This document shows, one piece after another, positions 20,497 to 31,900 of a stretch of 64,000 nt of DNA. The notes under the pieces are model-generated. The model did not search any database. It was not told the DNA's origin and saw only the letters and a program-made list of their open reading frames with translations. A program made the position numbers and the translations under genes. Origin of the DNA: Trichoderma breve. Its lineage: Eukaryota > Ascomycota > Sordariomycetes > Hypocreales > Hypocreaceae. The stretch covers positions 1,984,001 to 2,048,000 of the forward strand of contig NC_079236.1 of the NCBI RefSeq assembly GCF_028502605.1, in the 5' to 3' direction. The number at the start of each line of letters is the position of its first letter. The first letter of the stretch is position 1.

Positions 20497-21323
20497 TTAA
20501 GCAGAGTCAAGACCTATGGAAGTCACATGGTTAGAACATCCACGAAAAACGTCAAGAGTCGCCAAACATACCAAGTGCCTTGGCAATGGCAGCGCCAACA
20601 CCCAGGGCAGAGTTGGGGTTCTGGCCAGTGATGATGCGACCATCAACGACGACGTGCTCCTTCCAAAGGTCGTCTGCCTTGACATATTTGCCACCCACGC
20701 GCTTGATCTCGTCCTCCAACAGAGCAGGCATGAACTCAGTCAGCTTGATGGCATCTTCTTCTGCGTTGCTGAAGCCAGTAGCGGTGCGGCCACTAAGGAG
20801 CGGCTTTCCGTCGACAACGGCATTCACGAAAACGATGGGGCCATGGCAGACGGCCGCAACAACTTTGCCAGCATTGTAGAAGTCCTCAATCAGCTTGATG
20901 GACTCCTTGTCGTTAACAAGGTCGAACATAGGGCCGTGGCCACCAGGGTAGAAAATGGCATCAAACTCAGATGCCTTTCCCTGAAGATCCTTGAGGGCTA
21001 CGGTTTTCTCCCAAAGATGCTTCTTGGTTTCGTAGAACTTGACTGAAGCATCGTCCTTGAAGTTCTTCACTGAGACTTCGTCAATGGGAGCCAGGCCACC
21101 GGCAGGGGAAGCCACGACGATTTCAGCCCTGGGGTTTGCCTCATCCGGACCAATCAAGTGGAAGTAGGGTCGGGCAAACTCAGGCTGAGATTTTATGTTG
21201 TTAGTGACTATCTCCAAAACTCAAAGGGACGAGGTCTAGGGAACTAACCAAGTACCACCCAGTGGGTGCGCCATTGTTCATCTTAGCAGCGCTAGTGAGA
21301 ACGAAGAGAATTCTGGGAGACAT
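20497..21323 (-). CDS. DJ-1/PfpI family protein, Hsp31-like
   Basis: Three exons on the minus strand: 21323-21249, 21184-20572 and 20513-20497, giving 234 residues. The N-terminus (ILFVLTSAAKMNNG, then GWYL joined to PEFARPY across intron 1) is typical of the Hsp31 branch. The nucleophile elbow is AAVCHGP with C138 and H139. Glutamates at 167-168 sit where the third active residue is expected. Such proteins are cytosolic and are described as glutathione-independent glyoxalases (methylglyoxal to lactate) and stress chaperones. The last exon is only 17 nt. Its intron has a GTATGT donor and a CTAAC branch point, giving the end ALGLDSA. If it is not spliced, the protein ends ALGMFGDS. Confidence 0.9.
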
Positions 21324-23584
21324 GTTGAAAGATTCTTAGGAGTGATTTTTAGAAGTGATTTCTAGGAGTGATTTAATGCTTTTGGTTTACTGGAAGATTG
21401 ATGAGAATGATGGAGGATGTGTATTTTCATTGATGCATGGTTTCCGCTGGTCTTTATACTTGACAAGCAGCAATAGGGAGAGTCTTTCGACAAGATTAAC
21501 ATGGGTGCATTGACATCACGAAACCAGCTGTTTGAAGCCATCACAACTCGTCAACAACGATTTGCTCAATAAGCACAACCTGCTAAATGGAATCTTTCAA
21601 AACATGATTCCATACATCTCAGGCTGTATCGTTGTTGTTTTTGTCTGCTTTCTAAGCCCATGGTGGGCCACAGCTCGAAGGGCGGAACTTGCCGCACCGA
21701 GTGACGGGACTTTGTATGCGGAACTCCGTCCTAAACATTCCGACCTGGTGTAGGAAGCGGAAAATCCGTCCGCGTTCTACTGCTGTTACTTTTAACTCTC
21801 CATTAATAATTTTTGTCAATTATCGAGTATTAGCCTCAAATATCCTAGTTTCTACTTTGGTTGTTGATGCCATGTTACTTGGTGGGGATAATGCCCGGTA
21901 TTCGCTCTTAAGGGGATGGTCAACTAGTTTTTGTCGCTGTTGTTGAGTGCGATTGACAAGAACATTGAAGCTTGCGCCATACGTCTATGCCTATTTCTAA
22001 TTCCAATTAACGAAAGATGGCTCGTACATCGCACCCTTGTTGGATTGCTAATGCGATGCATCATGAGCCTACGCATCCACATCCATAGGTGGCCTAAATA
22101 GACAACTAAGATGGAATTTGGCTTAATAAACTGATCGCTATAGTCTAGACAGCCAGTGGTTAACAAAGTGTCAAGACTGAATACAAGCTACACCTTCCTT
22201 TCTACTCCTGCGCGCTTGTAAGGATAACAGCTAATCATACGGTCTACATGGAGGCTCGTGCATGTCCAAGGTAACCACCGGTCAAGGTCTGGGAACATTA
22301 TGGGGTCAATTTTGAGATCAGCAGCACATTAAGTCTTTCTAAAATTTAGTTTTGGAGATAACTCACGGAATTTGCTAACGATGTAGGTCTTTGACTGTAT
22401 ATGCATAAGATTTCAGAACCAAGATTTGAGCAGTCAACCGCATCAAGTGCAAGACAACGATAAATAGATCTGCCATCACATCACACCATCATTATTCAGT
22501 ATTTGGACCATATTCGCGGCAGGCATTACCAAACGAGAAAGGACAGCCAATACGGTGGATTGATTTCCCTAGAATATTCGCGATATCGAGAAAGAGAGAG
22601 AGAGACTACAGGTAGATAGTGATCAATATTGTAAGCAACTTCCTCCAAATTTGTGAAATTCGGAGCTTCATGGAGCATTTAATAGAACAAATAATAATCT
22701 TTATGGCCCGCACCTCTCAGATTCGAATGATCCACGACGCCAGATGGAGCGTACCCAAGCAAATAATCGATCTACGAATTCACGACCGTTACTATTTCGA
22801 TGTCAGAAAACCGTTGTGTCGGAAAACAGATCCAATATCAAGGTACGATCGAGGAGATTATGATGGTTACCACTCTTCAGGCTAGAAAAAGTCAACTTTT
22901 CGATGAAAAGGGCCACCCTACCAGCAATCCAGACGGACTCGACGAAGATGAGAAAGAAGAACAAGAAGAAGAAATAGCCACGTATACCTATTGATCAACC
23001 ACCACCCGACAATTTGAGGGCCCTGGAGGTAAACACATCTTGCAAATTGGGCGCGCAACGAATCTCGTAACGTGTCGTCTTCTTGTCTTGTCTAAGGAGA
23101 GGTTTACGTGTACAATATCCGATGGCGTACGTAACGGTACATTTCTGTTCTTTGTTTAAAGAGAGCCTATCTGGCGGATACAATATTTTTGCCACCTGAC
23201 ATCAAAGGATCAATGCCAATGCAGAGAGTTTTCTTTGTTTCATCGTCTGAAGCCAAGTCATCTGACATATCAGACAAAGCCCTGCCCCTGAGAGTTCTCT
23301 GTCCGCTTTGGCAGGTAGGAGATGCCAAAGCCAATGGGCATGCCTTTGGGCCTCGAGCTGAAACCTTGAATCAACTGAGTTCAGGTTTCTTTCATTCTTT
23401 GGGTCGTGTTCTTTCAAGGGTGGCAAAGCTAGGTTTATGTGAGGCTTTAGACAAAGCATCAACACTCTCACACCGAACGATTATTGGTGCCAAGCGCCCA
23501 AGTACCGATGTATAAAGACATCATCTCGCTCTCCCTGCTGCAAGATGAAATTACATTTTTGTTCCACGAAACTCTGTGCCCAAC
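21324..23584. other. Intergenic region, no gene recognised
   Basis: About 2.3 kb between two divergent genes. It includes a GA-rich run near 22592-22607. Small plus-strand frames at 22619-22994 end in a Glu-rich stretch but show no domain. Nothing else was supported. Confidence 0.45.
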
Positions 23585-24634
23585 ATGAAGAACAAACTTA
23601 AAGCAGCGGCTGAACCGTTCCTTAAATACGTCGCAAATAGAGACGCCAAGATAGCTGGAGAATTGAGTCACCAAGACTGTTCTCATGATAAACGCTTTCT
23701 TGCCTCTATAAAATTCAAACTCCAAAACGGTCTGAACATAGGACTCCGACAAGAACAAGATGGCCTTTTATTGACATTGGCAATACACCAGGGATTCTTG
23801 GAATCTCTCCAGTACCTAATCGAAGGCGGCGTCGATATTAACCAGCCATATCTCCTTCTATCTCCCCTTATGCACGCTGCACAATTCGGAAAGCTAGAAT
23901 GTGCTCGCATTTTGCTGGATAAAGGGGCAGATAAAGATTGGAGAGATGAAAAAGACGATACAGCTATTATCAAGGCTGCAACTGCAAAACAATTCGAGAT
24001 GGTAGAGTTTTTGCTAGATGAGGGGGCAGATCTTATGGGAGGAAAATATTATCGGACGAATTTAGCACGCCTATGTGTTGAATCTCCTCAGTGCCTGCGG
24101 AAGGTGTTAAAGCGCTTACCCGGTGCGATACAAATGAAGGACGAGTCTAAGATCACTGCAATACACAATGCTGCCATTCTATGCCAATTTGAGGCCGTCA
24201 AGATACTTACGGAATTTGGCGCAAATGTTAACATCATGGGGCCGGATAAGATCACACCGCTCATGGATGCTGCGCGTAATGGAAGTCAGGAGATTGTGCA
24301 GTATCTTCTCGAGAAGGGTGTTGATGTTAACCACCAAGACCTCCGAAAATCGTCAGCTCTGCACGAGGCTGAGACGGCGGGAATGATCGATATTCTCGTC
24401 AAGGGAGGCGCAAAAGTCAACGCGGTAGATGTTGATAGCAACACTGCTCTTCATCGTCGCGTTAATGCACGTGAGCCCAACCTACTTGCTATCAAAAAAC
24501 TGGTTGAAGCCGGGGCAGACGTAAACGCCAAGGACAATAGCGGACGTACACCGCTTATGCGCCTATCTTCTGTGAAAGAAAGCAGCGTCATCCCCATTAC
24601 CATATATCTGCGTTCCAAAGGGGCTCGATCCTAA
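23585..24634 (+). CDS. Ankyrin-repeat protein, probably truncated
   Basis: Single exon of 349 residues. The frame is open a little upstream, but the first ATG is at 23585. After an N-terminal helical part, about eight or nine ankyrin repeats follow, several canonical (SPLMHAAQFGKLECARILLD; TPLMDAARNGSQEIVQYLLE; ALHRRVNAREPNLLAIKKLV). There is no effector or NTPase domain. The last repeat ends LRSKGARS then TAA. One base later the expected continuation GADPN appears in the next frame, and more repeat sequence follows, so this copy looks shortened by a single-base insertion. It may act as a protein-binding scaffold or be a decaying remnant of a larger ankyrin gene. Confidence 0.75.
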   Translation: MKNKLKAAAEPFLKYVANRDAKIAGELSHQDCSHDKRFLASIKFKLQNGLNIGLRQEQDGLLLTLAIHQGFLESLQYLIEGGVDINQPYLLLSPLMHAAQFGKLECARILLDKGADKDWRDEKDDTAIIKAATAKQFEMVEFLLDEGADLMGGKYYRTNLARLCVESPQCLRKVLKRLPGAIQMKDESKITAIHNAAILCQFEAVKILTEFGANVNIMGPDKITPLMDAARNGSQEIVQYLLEKGVDVNHQDLRKSSALHEAETAGMIDILVKGGAKVNAVDVDSNTALHRRVNAREPNLLAIKKLVEAGADVNAKDNSGRTPLMRLSSVKESSVIPITIYLRSKGARS

Positions 24635-24861
24635 CATCCTCATCTATCATCAAAGTCAGCACTCTAACATGCATGTTTTGCTGGGCATGTTGAGATCGCG
24701 AGGCTGCTTCACAGCGCTGAAGCAGAAGTCAACCGTCAGGTTGGCTTCGGCGACTTCTATGAGATCACTTTGCATACTGCCTGCCAGCAGTTCATGCACC
24801 AGGTCATGAATTCAACTTCTCCAGCCGGCTATAGCGGAACTTTCTCAGATCATAGTGTTTA
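24635..24861 (+). pseudogene. Out-of-use ankyrin tail of the preceding gene
   Basis: Just beyond the stop at 24632-24634 the sequence still encodes ankyrin-like peptide. One frame gives DPNILIYHQSQ directly after the GA of the preceding repeat. The original frame, after a second TAA at about 24665, gives HACFAGHVEIARLLHSAEAEV and then LHTACQQF, until a stop near 24860. At least one frameshift and one nonsense change are needed to explain this. Confidence 0.55.
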
Positions 24862-25621
24862 AGCGTTATTGAGGCTTTCAGAAATGCCAACTCTCACAAT
24901 TCCACCATCATTTTGCTTTACGGATTTTTTTAGGGCTTGAATGTAGTGCTTTGTTTCATCAGAAGAGATTGTCGGGTTGATATTAATGCAAATTATGGAG
25001 AATAACTAGTTAATGATTTCATAAATACAGTATGCTGCCCGTTTAATCGTTGTAGTCTATCAGGAGAAGGCCTAAGGGAGGCATCCAGATCAAACCTGTG
25101 CGCTGCTTCCATGAATCTGGCAGCCACTCGTGTCAAGACCCATGATAATTCGTTTTCATTGAGCATTTCAACCTACTCTTCTATATCAAGTCCATAGGAG
25201 CACTTTACCAGACCCGTTGGACACATTTTGTAAAGTAAAATAGCCCTTTCCCTCCGAACTTCCCCAGAAGCGGTGTTACCGGCAGCAGGAAAGAAAATCC
25301 CATCTGTAGTCATCGTTAGTCACTGCCGTCCAAATGCGAGTACTGTACGCTATCGAGGAAGTTGATGCCACAGCTCCTGTCGGGATATTCGTCAAAACAT
25401 AAATCTGTAAGGTAGGCATGGTGGGTTGACACTCATCTGTATCATGCGACTCCATCCGCTCCTGCATGTAAACCGACCGCAGACGAGCCGTGACAGGAAG
25501 TTGCAACTGTAGATGCCGAGATAAAATCACCGGAGCTGCATCTTCGATCTTTTTTGTTCTTTTCCCATCAATATTCTGTCATTCTCTTCTCAACACTCTG
25601 CACATTTGCCCACGCCTCTTG

Positions 25622-26113
25622 TTATTTTCTGGTCAACGTCTTCACTGCCGCTTGGATGAGCCGATGACCCTTCATACTATCGCAACCAAATGCCATCTTG
25701 ACACATCTGCATATGCAGTGTCTATTCAACGAGTGGCAATCCGTCTCAGAGCAACTCTCCGGTACGCTGGCTTCAAGGGCCATCATCAGATCCTGCGAGG
25801 ATTCTCGTCGCGTTAGAAGGGGATTCTCATCATGGACGGGCTTCAAGGTAGGGACCCCTGATGATCCTCCGGAGTCCCAGTGAAGATAAAGCAAAGCCGA
25901 AGCATTGCACTTTAGCTCGTGCACAATGCTGTTGACGACAAACGCGTTTGTCATCCTTCTGAGGGATGAAACGGTTGAGAGGGGGTCGGGTTCACGCTTT
26001 CTCTTCGGAGTTTCCTTGACGCTGCACCCTACCAGCCGACTAGCGACATTCGCCAGAGCTGACAAAGGAAAAAAAAATGTTTTAGGTTTTCCAACTGGCT
26101 TTCCAACAGCCAT
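25622..26113 (-). CDS. Hypothetical protein, weakly supported
   Basis: A 163-codon minus-strand frame starting with ATG at 26113. It begins MAVGKPVGKPKTFFFPLSAL and includes a basic patch (KETPKRKREPD) and a Cys/His-containing end. No family was recognised, and no signal peptide or membrane span is clear. The main support is its length and a degenerate second copy of its middle part about 0.8 kb away, which suggests a once-functional or repeated unit. It could equally be a chance frame inside a repeat. Confidence 0.25.
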   Translation of the reverse strand: MAVGKPVGKPKTFFFPLSALANVASRLVGCSVKETPKRKREPDPLSTVSSLRRMTNAFVVNSIVHELKCNASALLYLHWDSGGSSGVPTLKPVHDENPLLTRRESSQDLMMALEASVPESCSETDCHSLNRHCICRCVKMAFGCDSMKGHRLIQAAVKTLTRK

Positions 26114-26559
26114 AGTCACATGAACGCCTCGAGATAACCCACGACCGATCGATGACTCTACTTTTGAGTTTGAGGAGCCAATTCCCGCTCGGAATTTAGA
26201 AGTAGGCTTCTACATGATATCATGTATGAACTTTGTTGCTGACTTCACATACAGACAAGCACACAGAGTGAAGATATGTGGGAGGTGTTTGGTCTTCAGC
26301 GGGCTGCATGTGGATTGGAAGAAAGGGGCATCCCATTCAAGGTTCAGTGTTTCGTTGGTTCAGTGTTTTTGTTGCTTTTATTTTTTTAGTCTGCTCTTAG
26401 ATCTATGAAGTATGTATGTACATGTATGTAGCAATTCCAAGCTTTTTTATTTGCGCTGGCCCAATCTACCATATGTGCACGAAGCGTTCGCCGATGAACA
26501 TGACAAAGCAATCTGATTCGACCGTCTACTAGCAGCAGAAGACTTGATTACAATGTCAT

Positions 26560-26760
26560 CAGGGATACGATACAACGATGAGCTATTCTACGTCTCAGAG
26601 GGGCTCTCAAGCGCCATATCCCAAAGGGATCTTTTGATGCGTTTGGAGCGATTCATCATTGACGAGTTTCGCGTCATCCTTTTGCAAAGGCACTCTCAGT
26701 GGTGGAGAGCACCCAATCCCGAGGCATTGCACTTAGCTTCTTGACAGAACCAGTGGTGAG
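26560..26760 (-). repeat. Degenerate copy of part of the 25.7-26.0 kb unit
   Basis: On the minus strand this stretch shares KCNAS and MALE..SET-like peptide pieces with the frame at 25622-26113. Matching bases include CTAAGTGCAATGCCTCGG against CTAAAGTGCAATGCTTCGG, and a shared TCTGAGACG. The order of blocks differs and stops interrupt it. This was judged by eye only. Confidence 0.3.
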
Positions 26761-27233
26761 CACAGTAGGGGGTCCGTCCTCTTTATATACCTCAGGTACG
26801 TGTCGAACTCAGAACAAGTTTTTGAATTTCCAGTAAAGGGCCGATATGCAGGAAAGTGAAAGTAGCGCCTCTCGAAGCCATAGCTAGGCAATATTCCCGT
26901 AGCGCAGTCGCAAAGGTTACTTTTCTACTCAATAAAACTCAAGAGTCCTGTGATATATTTTAATCCTACATCCTGATACGGTGTATTCCGTACATGTGTC
27001 ATCCTCATAGAAATCCCAGATATACGTCCAAAGTTTCGAGTATGAGAGCCTCGGACGGAGTTCATACGAAGGTACCCTGGAGTAAGTATACCGGTTCTTA
27101 TCGCTTATCAATGAGTTCCCAAAACGGCAAAAGATGGGTCTAGCAACCACCTAGCGCCAAGCTCTTCTCGATGTCACTGCTCGCTGTTGTTCTATTCCTT
27201 CACCCAAACTTTCACCACCAACAACACAGCAGA

Positions 27234-28571
27234 ATGGATAGCTTTCCATCCAAGGAGGAACAGCTCCTGATGGATCCCGTCGAGTTCTGGAGCAGCCAAA
27301 AGCCCCCCAAAAGGCCCTCCAGCTCCGCCTCGCAACGGCCATCAGTGCGCTCTGCAAGCAAGGATCGCGACGACCCGCTGCTCACGGCGCCTCCTGCTCG
27401 GGCCAGGGTTCCCGAAAGGAATGAATCGCGACAGTCGCGAATTGCTGTGGTTTTGAAGTCGCCGGCCCATCTGAATAGATCATCATGGTCTCACGTCGAA
27501 GGCGAGAATGGCGGTGATAGTAGAGCGGCAGCGGCAGCGGCATCATCACGACAGGCCACTCCTAATTTCGCTTCACGCGCAAAGAAAGAAACGCCTGTGC
27601 CTCTCCCTAAAACGCTCATCACAGCATCAACAACGACAACATCAGCAACAACAACCTCAATTCGCGCACCAGTACCTCTACCAAAACCCTTGTCTAGAAC
27701 ATCAACACTAGCAATCGGACCCGCAGCTGCGCCAGTGGCTGTATCAACGGTAGCACGAGTGGCAGCACCTACACCAGTACCTCTTCCAAAACAGTTCATA
27801 AGAACACCCATTCCAAACGCGACAACATCAACTCCAACTTCATTACCGGCTCCAGGCTCGTCACCAGCACCAGCGCCGGGTTCCCAACCAAGCGCCGGCC
27901 GGGGGCGGCCCAAAGGTTGGAAGCCCGGCATGTCTTATACAGCACTACGAGGCCCTGCTTCTCCGAAGCCTGTCAAAGAGAGAACAGGAAGACCTGGTCG
28001 GCCATCTAAACCAAAGCCTCCTCTTCCACTGGGTAACCCAAAGCGCCGCGGCAGGCCACCAAAAGCGCCATCTCCTCTACCGTGGCAAGTCTACCGGTCC
28101 CTGCCAACCTCGTTTACTGCCTTTTTGTGCGAATGGAGTGGCTGTAAAGCTGAGCTTCATAACCTGGATACTTTACGACGCCACGTCTCCGTGGTGCACT
28201 GCCGGAAAGCGCCACTTGTTTGTTGTTGGGGGAAATGCGCGCAAAGCTCGCAAAGCTCGGCCCCTTACCAGTTCCCTAATGTACCCTCGCTTCGTGCACA
28301 CATTGAGAAGAAGCATCTCATACCGTTCAGTTGGCATACCGGTGATGGGCCACAGAACTATGGCGCCCCTAATCAACGGTTGAAAGACGAAGAGATTCCG
28401 GATTATCTTAAAGACGATCAAGGCAATCAAGTGACACCGTCTATACGAGATCAAGAGGTGGAAGATTTCGCTACTTGGAAACACAATCGTCAGAAACTAA
28501 AGGATCTACTGGTCCAGTTGAATGACAATCTACCAAGCGAAGAATCAGATTCTCCTATTGACGAAGATTGA
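27234..28571 (+). CDS. AT-hook and C2H2 zinc-finger protein
   Basis: Single exon. The start was taken at ATG 27234 (A at -3; protein MDSFPSKEEQ), 445 residues. An in-frame ATG at 27171 has a weaker context and would add 21 residues that read like translated leader. The N-terminal half is low-complexity, rich in Ser, Ala, Pro and Thr with repeated VPLPK segments. Then come AT-hook-like GRP motifs (GRGRPKGW, GRPGRPSK, RRGRPPK) and two C2H2-like fingers (CEWSGC...H-x4-H; CCWGKC...H-x4-H). The C-terminus is acidic. The layout fits a nuclear DNA-binding protein that prefers the minor groove of AT-rich DNA; its targets are unknown. It is convergent with the copper ATPase gene. Confidence 0.78.
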   Translation: MDSFPSKEEQLLMDPVEFWSSQKPPKRPSSSASQRPSVRSASKDRDDPLLTAPPARARVPERNESRQSRIAVVLKSPAHLNRSSWSHVEGENGGDSRAAAAAASSRQATPNFASRAKKETPVPLPKTLITASTTTTSATTTSIRAPVPLPKPLSRTSTLAIGPAAAPVAVSTVARVAAPTPVPLPKQFIRTPIPNATTSTPTSLPAPGSSPAPAPGSQPSAGRGRPKGWKPGMSYTALRGPASPKPVKERTGRPGRPSKPKPPLPLGNPKRRGRPPKAPSPLPWQVYRSLPTSFTAFLCEWSGCKAELHNLDTLRRHVSVVHCRKAPLVCCWGKCAQSSQSSAPYQFPNVPSLRAHIEKKHLIPFSWHTGDGPQNYGAPNQRLKDEEIPDYLKDDQGNQVTPSIRDQEVEDFATWKHNRQKLKDLLVQLNDNLPSEESDSPIDED

Positions 28572-28937
28572 TAAGGGGGAGGAAGAAGCATATGATACCC
28601 TTGGCTAATGATAAAACTAGCAGTAGCTGATACATCTTGTTCACAAATGATTCAAGTCTATAGACCTATTTCATATAGCGAAGAAAGAAGAAGCAATTCA
28701 TAATTGGGTAGGATGTTGAATCCTCACCCTTACACCGTACTTCATATACGCATCCAGATCATGATGCAAAGACGCGAGCCGATCACTTGCATCTTGAAAC
28801 TAAATGCATATAGTAAAAGTAGCGGGTAAAGAAAGAAAACAAAAGAGTGCGCAAGCGCATTAAGCCGCCCCTTTTAACAGAGAGCGCTGCATTGATGCCA
28901 CACTCAGAGCACAAAGACACCTCTTCATCACAAGCGG
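28572..28937. other. Spacer between convergent genes
   Basis: 366 bp holding the 3' ends of the zinc-finger gene and the copper ATPase gene. No gene or terminator-like structure was noticed. Confidence 0.5.
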
Positions 28938-31900
28938 TTAGATAGTAGACCATCTCAACAGCGTGGCCGCAGCAATAACGGGCAATACACTGACGAGTTC
29001 GCCCAAACCGGCGTATTCGGGCGGGATTCTCGCATTGACAAAAGCCCCAGCGGCAAGCAGGATGGCGAACAAGTTGTACACAAAGCTCCAGCCAAAGTTA
29101 AAGGCAATTCTGCGCATAGATTTTCGACTCACCGCAATGACGGTGAGGATACCAGCGAGGTTGGGGCGCATAAGAACAACATCGGCTGACGATTTGGCGA
29201 CATCGGTACCCTCTTCGTTCATGTGCACACCAATAGTGGCCTGGGCGAGGGCGACTGCATCGTTGGTTCCATCACCACAGAAAATAACGACGGGCTTCTT
29301 CGACTTGCCGACCTTATTGGTCTGTTCTGTAGAGACAGGACTTTGGAGAAGGTTCTGAATGTATGCTTGCTTGTCAGCGGGAGTGCAGCGAGAACGAACA
29401 TTGGCCTCGATAATGTCCAACCGTGCTGCAACAGAGCGCACAGCGCCATCGTCATCTCCTGAGATGATGTGGACCGATATGCCACGAGTGAGCAGAGACT
29501 GAACCGTAGAGGCAGCATCTGGTCGAATTGAATCTTGGAGGGCAAAAATAGCAGCGACGGAACTGCCGATCGTGAAGCCGAACACCGTGTATCCATGTGA
29601 CAGCATTGATTGCACAACCGGATTGGGTTCAAGACCGAGCCAGCGGGAGTTGCCTGCCTGCAGAGTCAATCCAGACCCCTCCGCGATACCTTCGACGCCT
29701 TTCCCTGTCAGAGCTTTTGAATTTGATACCGGCGCAGGAGATATGTCCTGGTCTTTTAGATGCAACGCTATTGCAGCAGACACTGGATGCTTGATGCCAT
29801 CAACAAGACCAAGGAGGAAAGACTTTGTAGCAGTCTGGTCACCATCGGCATACCATTCTTCGACCACAGTCAGTTTGCCCTCGGTAATGGTACCGGTCTT
29901 GTCGAATACTACATGCGACGTCTTATAAGCAACCTCAAGACTTTCCGCCGATTTAAACACGACACCCCGTTCAGCGGCAACGCCGCTAGCAATGACTACA
30001 ACCATAGGTACCGCCAGGCCGATGGCACAGGGGCAGGACACTATAAGGACAGTGATCGCGTAGGTGATTGCTTGGATCGTTGCCTCGCTTCCAGATTGAC
30101 CGCGGACCTTGATACCAACGGCGATCCAGATACAGAAGACAATAATGGTAATGGCAACGACGACGGGGACAAAGTAGCTCGCAACACGATCAGCCATGGC
30201 TTGAACCCTTGGTTTCGACAACTTTGCCTCGTCCACCATACCAGCAATAGTACTGATCGTATTGTCGCCGGGAAGTCGAGTCAGTCGAACGTACAAGACA
30301 CCTGAGCCATTGAGAGATCCGGCAATGACTGGGGAATTACTATGCTTCACGACCGGCATTGACTCTCCAGTCATCATAGATTCGTCAACTTCAGAATTAC
30401 CAGATATAACCGTGCCATCGGTTGGAATCCTCGAGTCGGGAGCGACCTTGAACACGTCTCCATACTGGAGAAGACGAGCATCAATCTCCTTTTCGCCTTC
30501 GTCAGTCACAATGAGCGCTGTGGTATTCTGAAGAGATCGAATCGAGATAGATTCCACGGCCTTTTGGCGAGCAAGGGCAGCCACCCAGCGGCCTACCATG
30601 ATGAGGGTTACTAATAGAGTGCTGGTTTCGAAAAACTGACCGGTCGACAGGGGCTGACCAGAAGCCAAGTAACCAAAGGAGACGACCGAAAAGATGTAAG
30701 CTGCACTAGTACTGAGAACAATGAGAAGGTCCATTTCAATTACCCTCGAGAAGACGAGAGCTTTGAGGGCCTTTGGATAGAATGGACCAGCGACTATGAA
30801 TTGGACGAGCGTTGCCAAGGCCAAGGATGCCGAGCTGTATTCCAGATCGTGCTTGGGGAGCGGAGCCCAAGCCATGACCAGAACCGGGACAGTGAGGCAG
30901 GCAGAGAGCAGTGTCATGTAACCAATATGGCGAACATGTCTATTACCGGCCTCGAGTGTTGGATCCGCGCGGGCCGTTGCGAGCTGGATTGGAACGTCAC
31001 CCCAGCCACGTTCAATCAAGTCTCTTGCACCGATAATGTCCGCATTAAAACTAACATTGACGGTCCTGTCATCAACCACTTTCACTTCAGTGACCCCGTC
31101 TGGCCATGGCTGGTTGACAAACGCAGCTGCATCGCCGCCGCAAACAATGATGTCGAGATTGGAGCCTTGATTCGTAATTCTTTCACATTTGAACTCTGTA
31201 GTTCTTTCAAGGTGTTTCGTCACCTCGGCCGCAGAAATAGAGCCAACTAAGTCAAACTCAGCGCGAGCAAGCACTAAGCTGGTCTTTAAGTTCTTGACTG
31301 ACGAGAGGGCACCGAGACTTCGAATCAGCTTTGTCTCGCATCCGGTACAGGTCATGCCCGAAATGCTGAGGATCACATGTTCCTTTTCATTGTTGGAAGA
31401 CGGGCTCTTTTCAACATCAGCATCTTGGGCGATGCTGGTAAAGATTTCTGTCGACCTTTTGGCAGAACGAGTTGGTCGCATTTCAGCGCAGCAAGTCTCG
31501 GCACAAGATTCCACCACGCTCGGGGGCTTCGACTTAGCTGGACTTTTGCCATTATTCAGGCATTTCTCATTCAAGTTGACCGACTTATTTGTGGAACAGC
31601 AGTTTCCACCGGCCCTATCGGCGGCACAGCAGGAGCCAACAGACGAACGTGAACGGAGCGATAGCGTCTCTTTTGAACGACGTCGCACACTAGCCGAGGT
31701 TGAGCGGCGTTGATAATTACAGCATGTTTCTTGTCCAAGGGCGATGAGAGCACGGCAGATGCATCCAAGAGCCTCGAGTTTCCCCATGTACATGTCCCGA
31801 ACCTTGCGGGAGTGGCCATTACATGGCTTGCCGCTTTTGCCTCGGCCGCAGTTGGAAGAAGTTGGCTTATTAGTGCTTAGACCTGCGAGTTGACAAGGTT

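Larger units (their letters stand above)
24862..27233. other. Gene-poor region with duplicated fragments
   Basis: No well-supported gene. A possible minus-strand gene (25622-26113) and a degraded relative of part of it (about 26560-26760) are listed separately. The rest appears non-coding. Confidence 0.4.
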
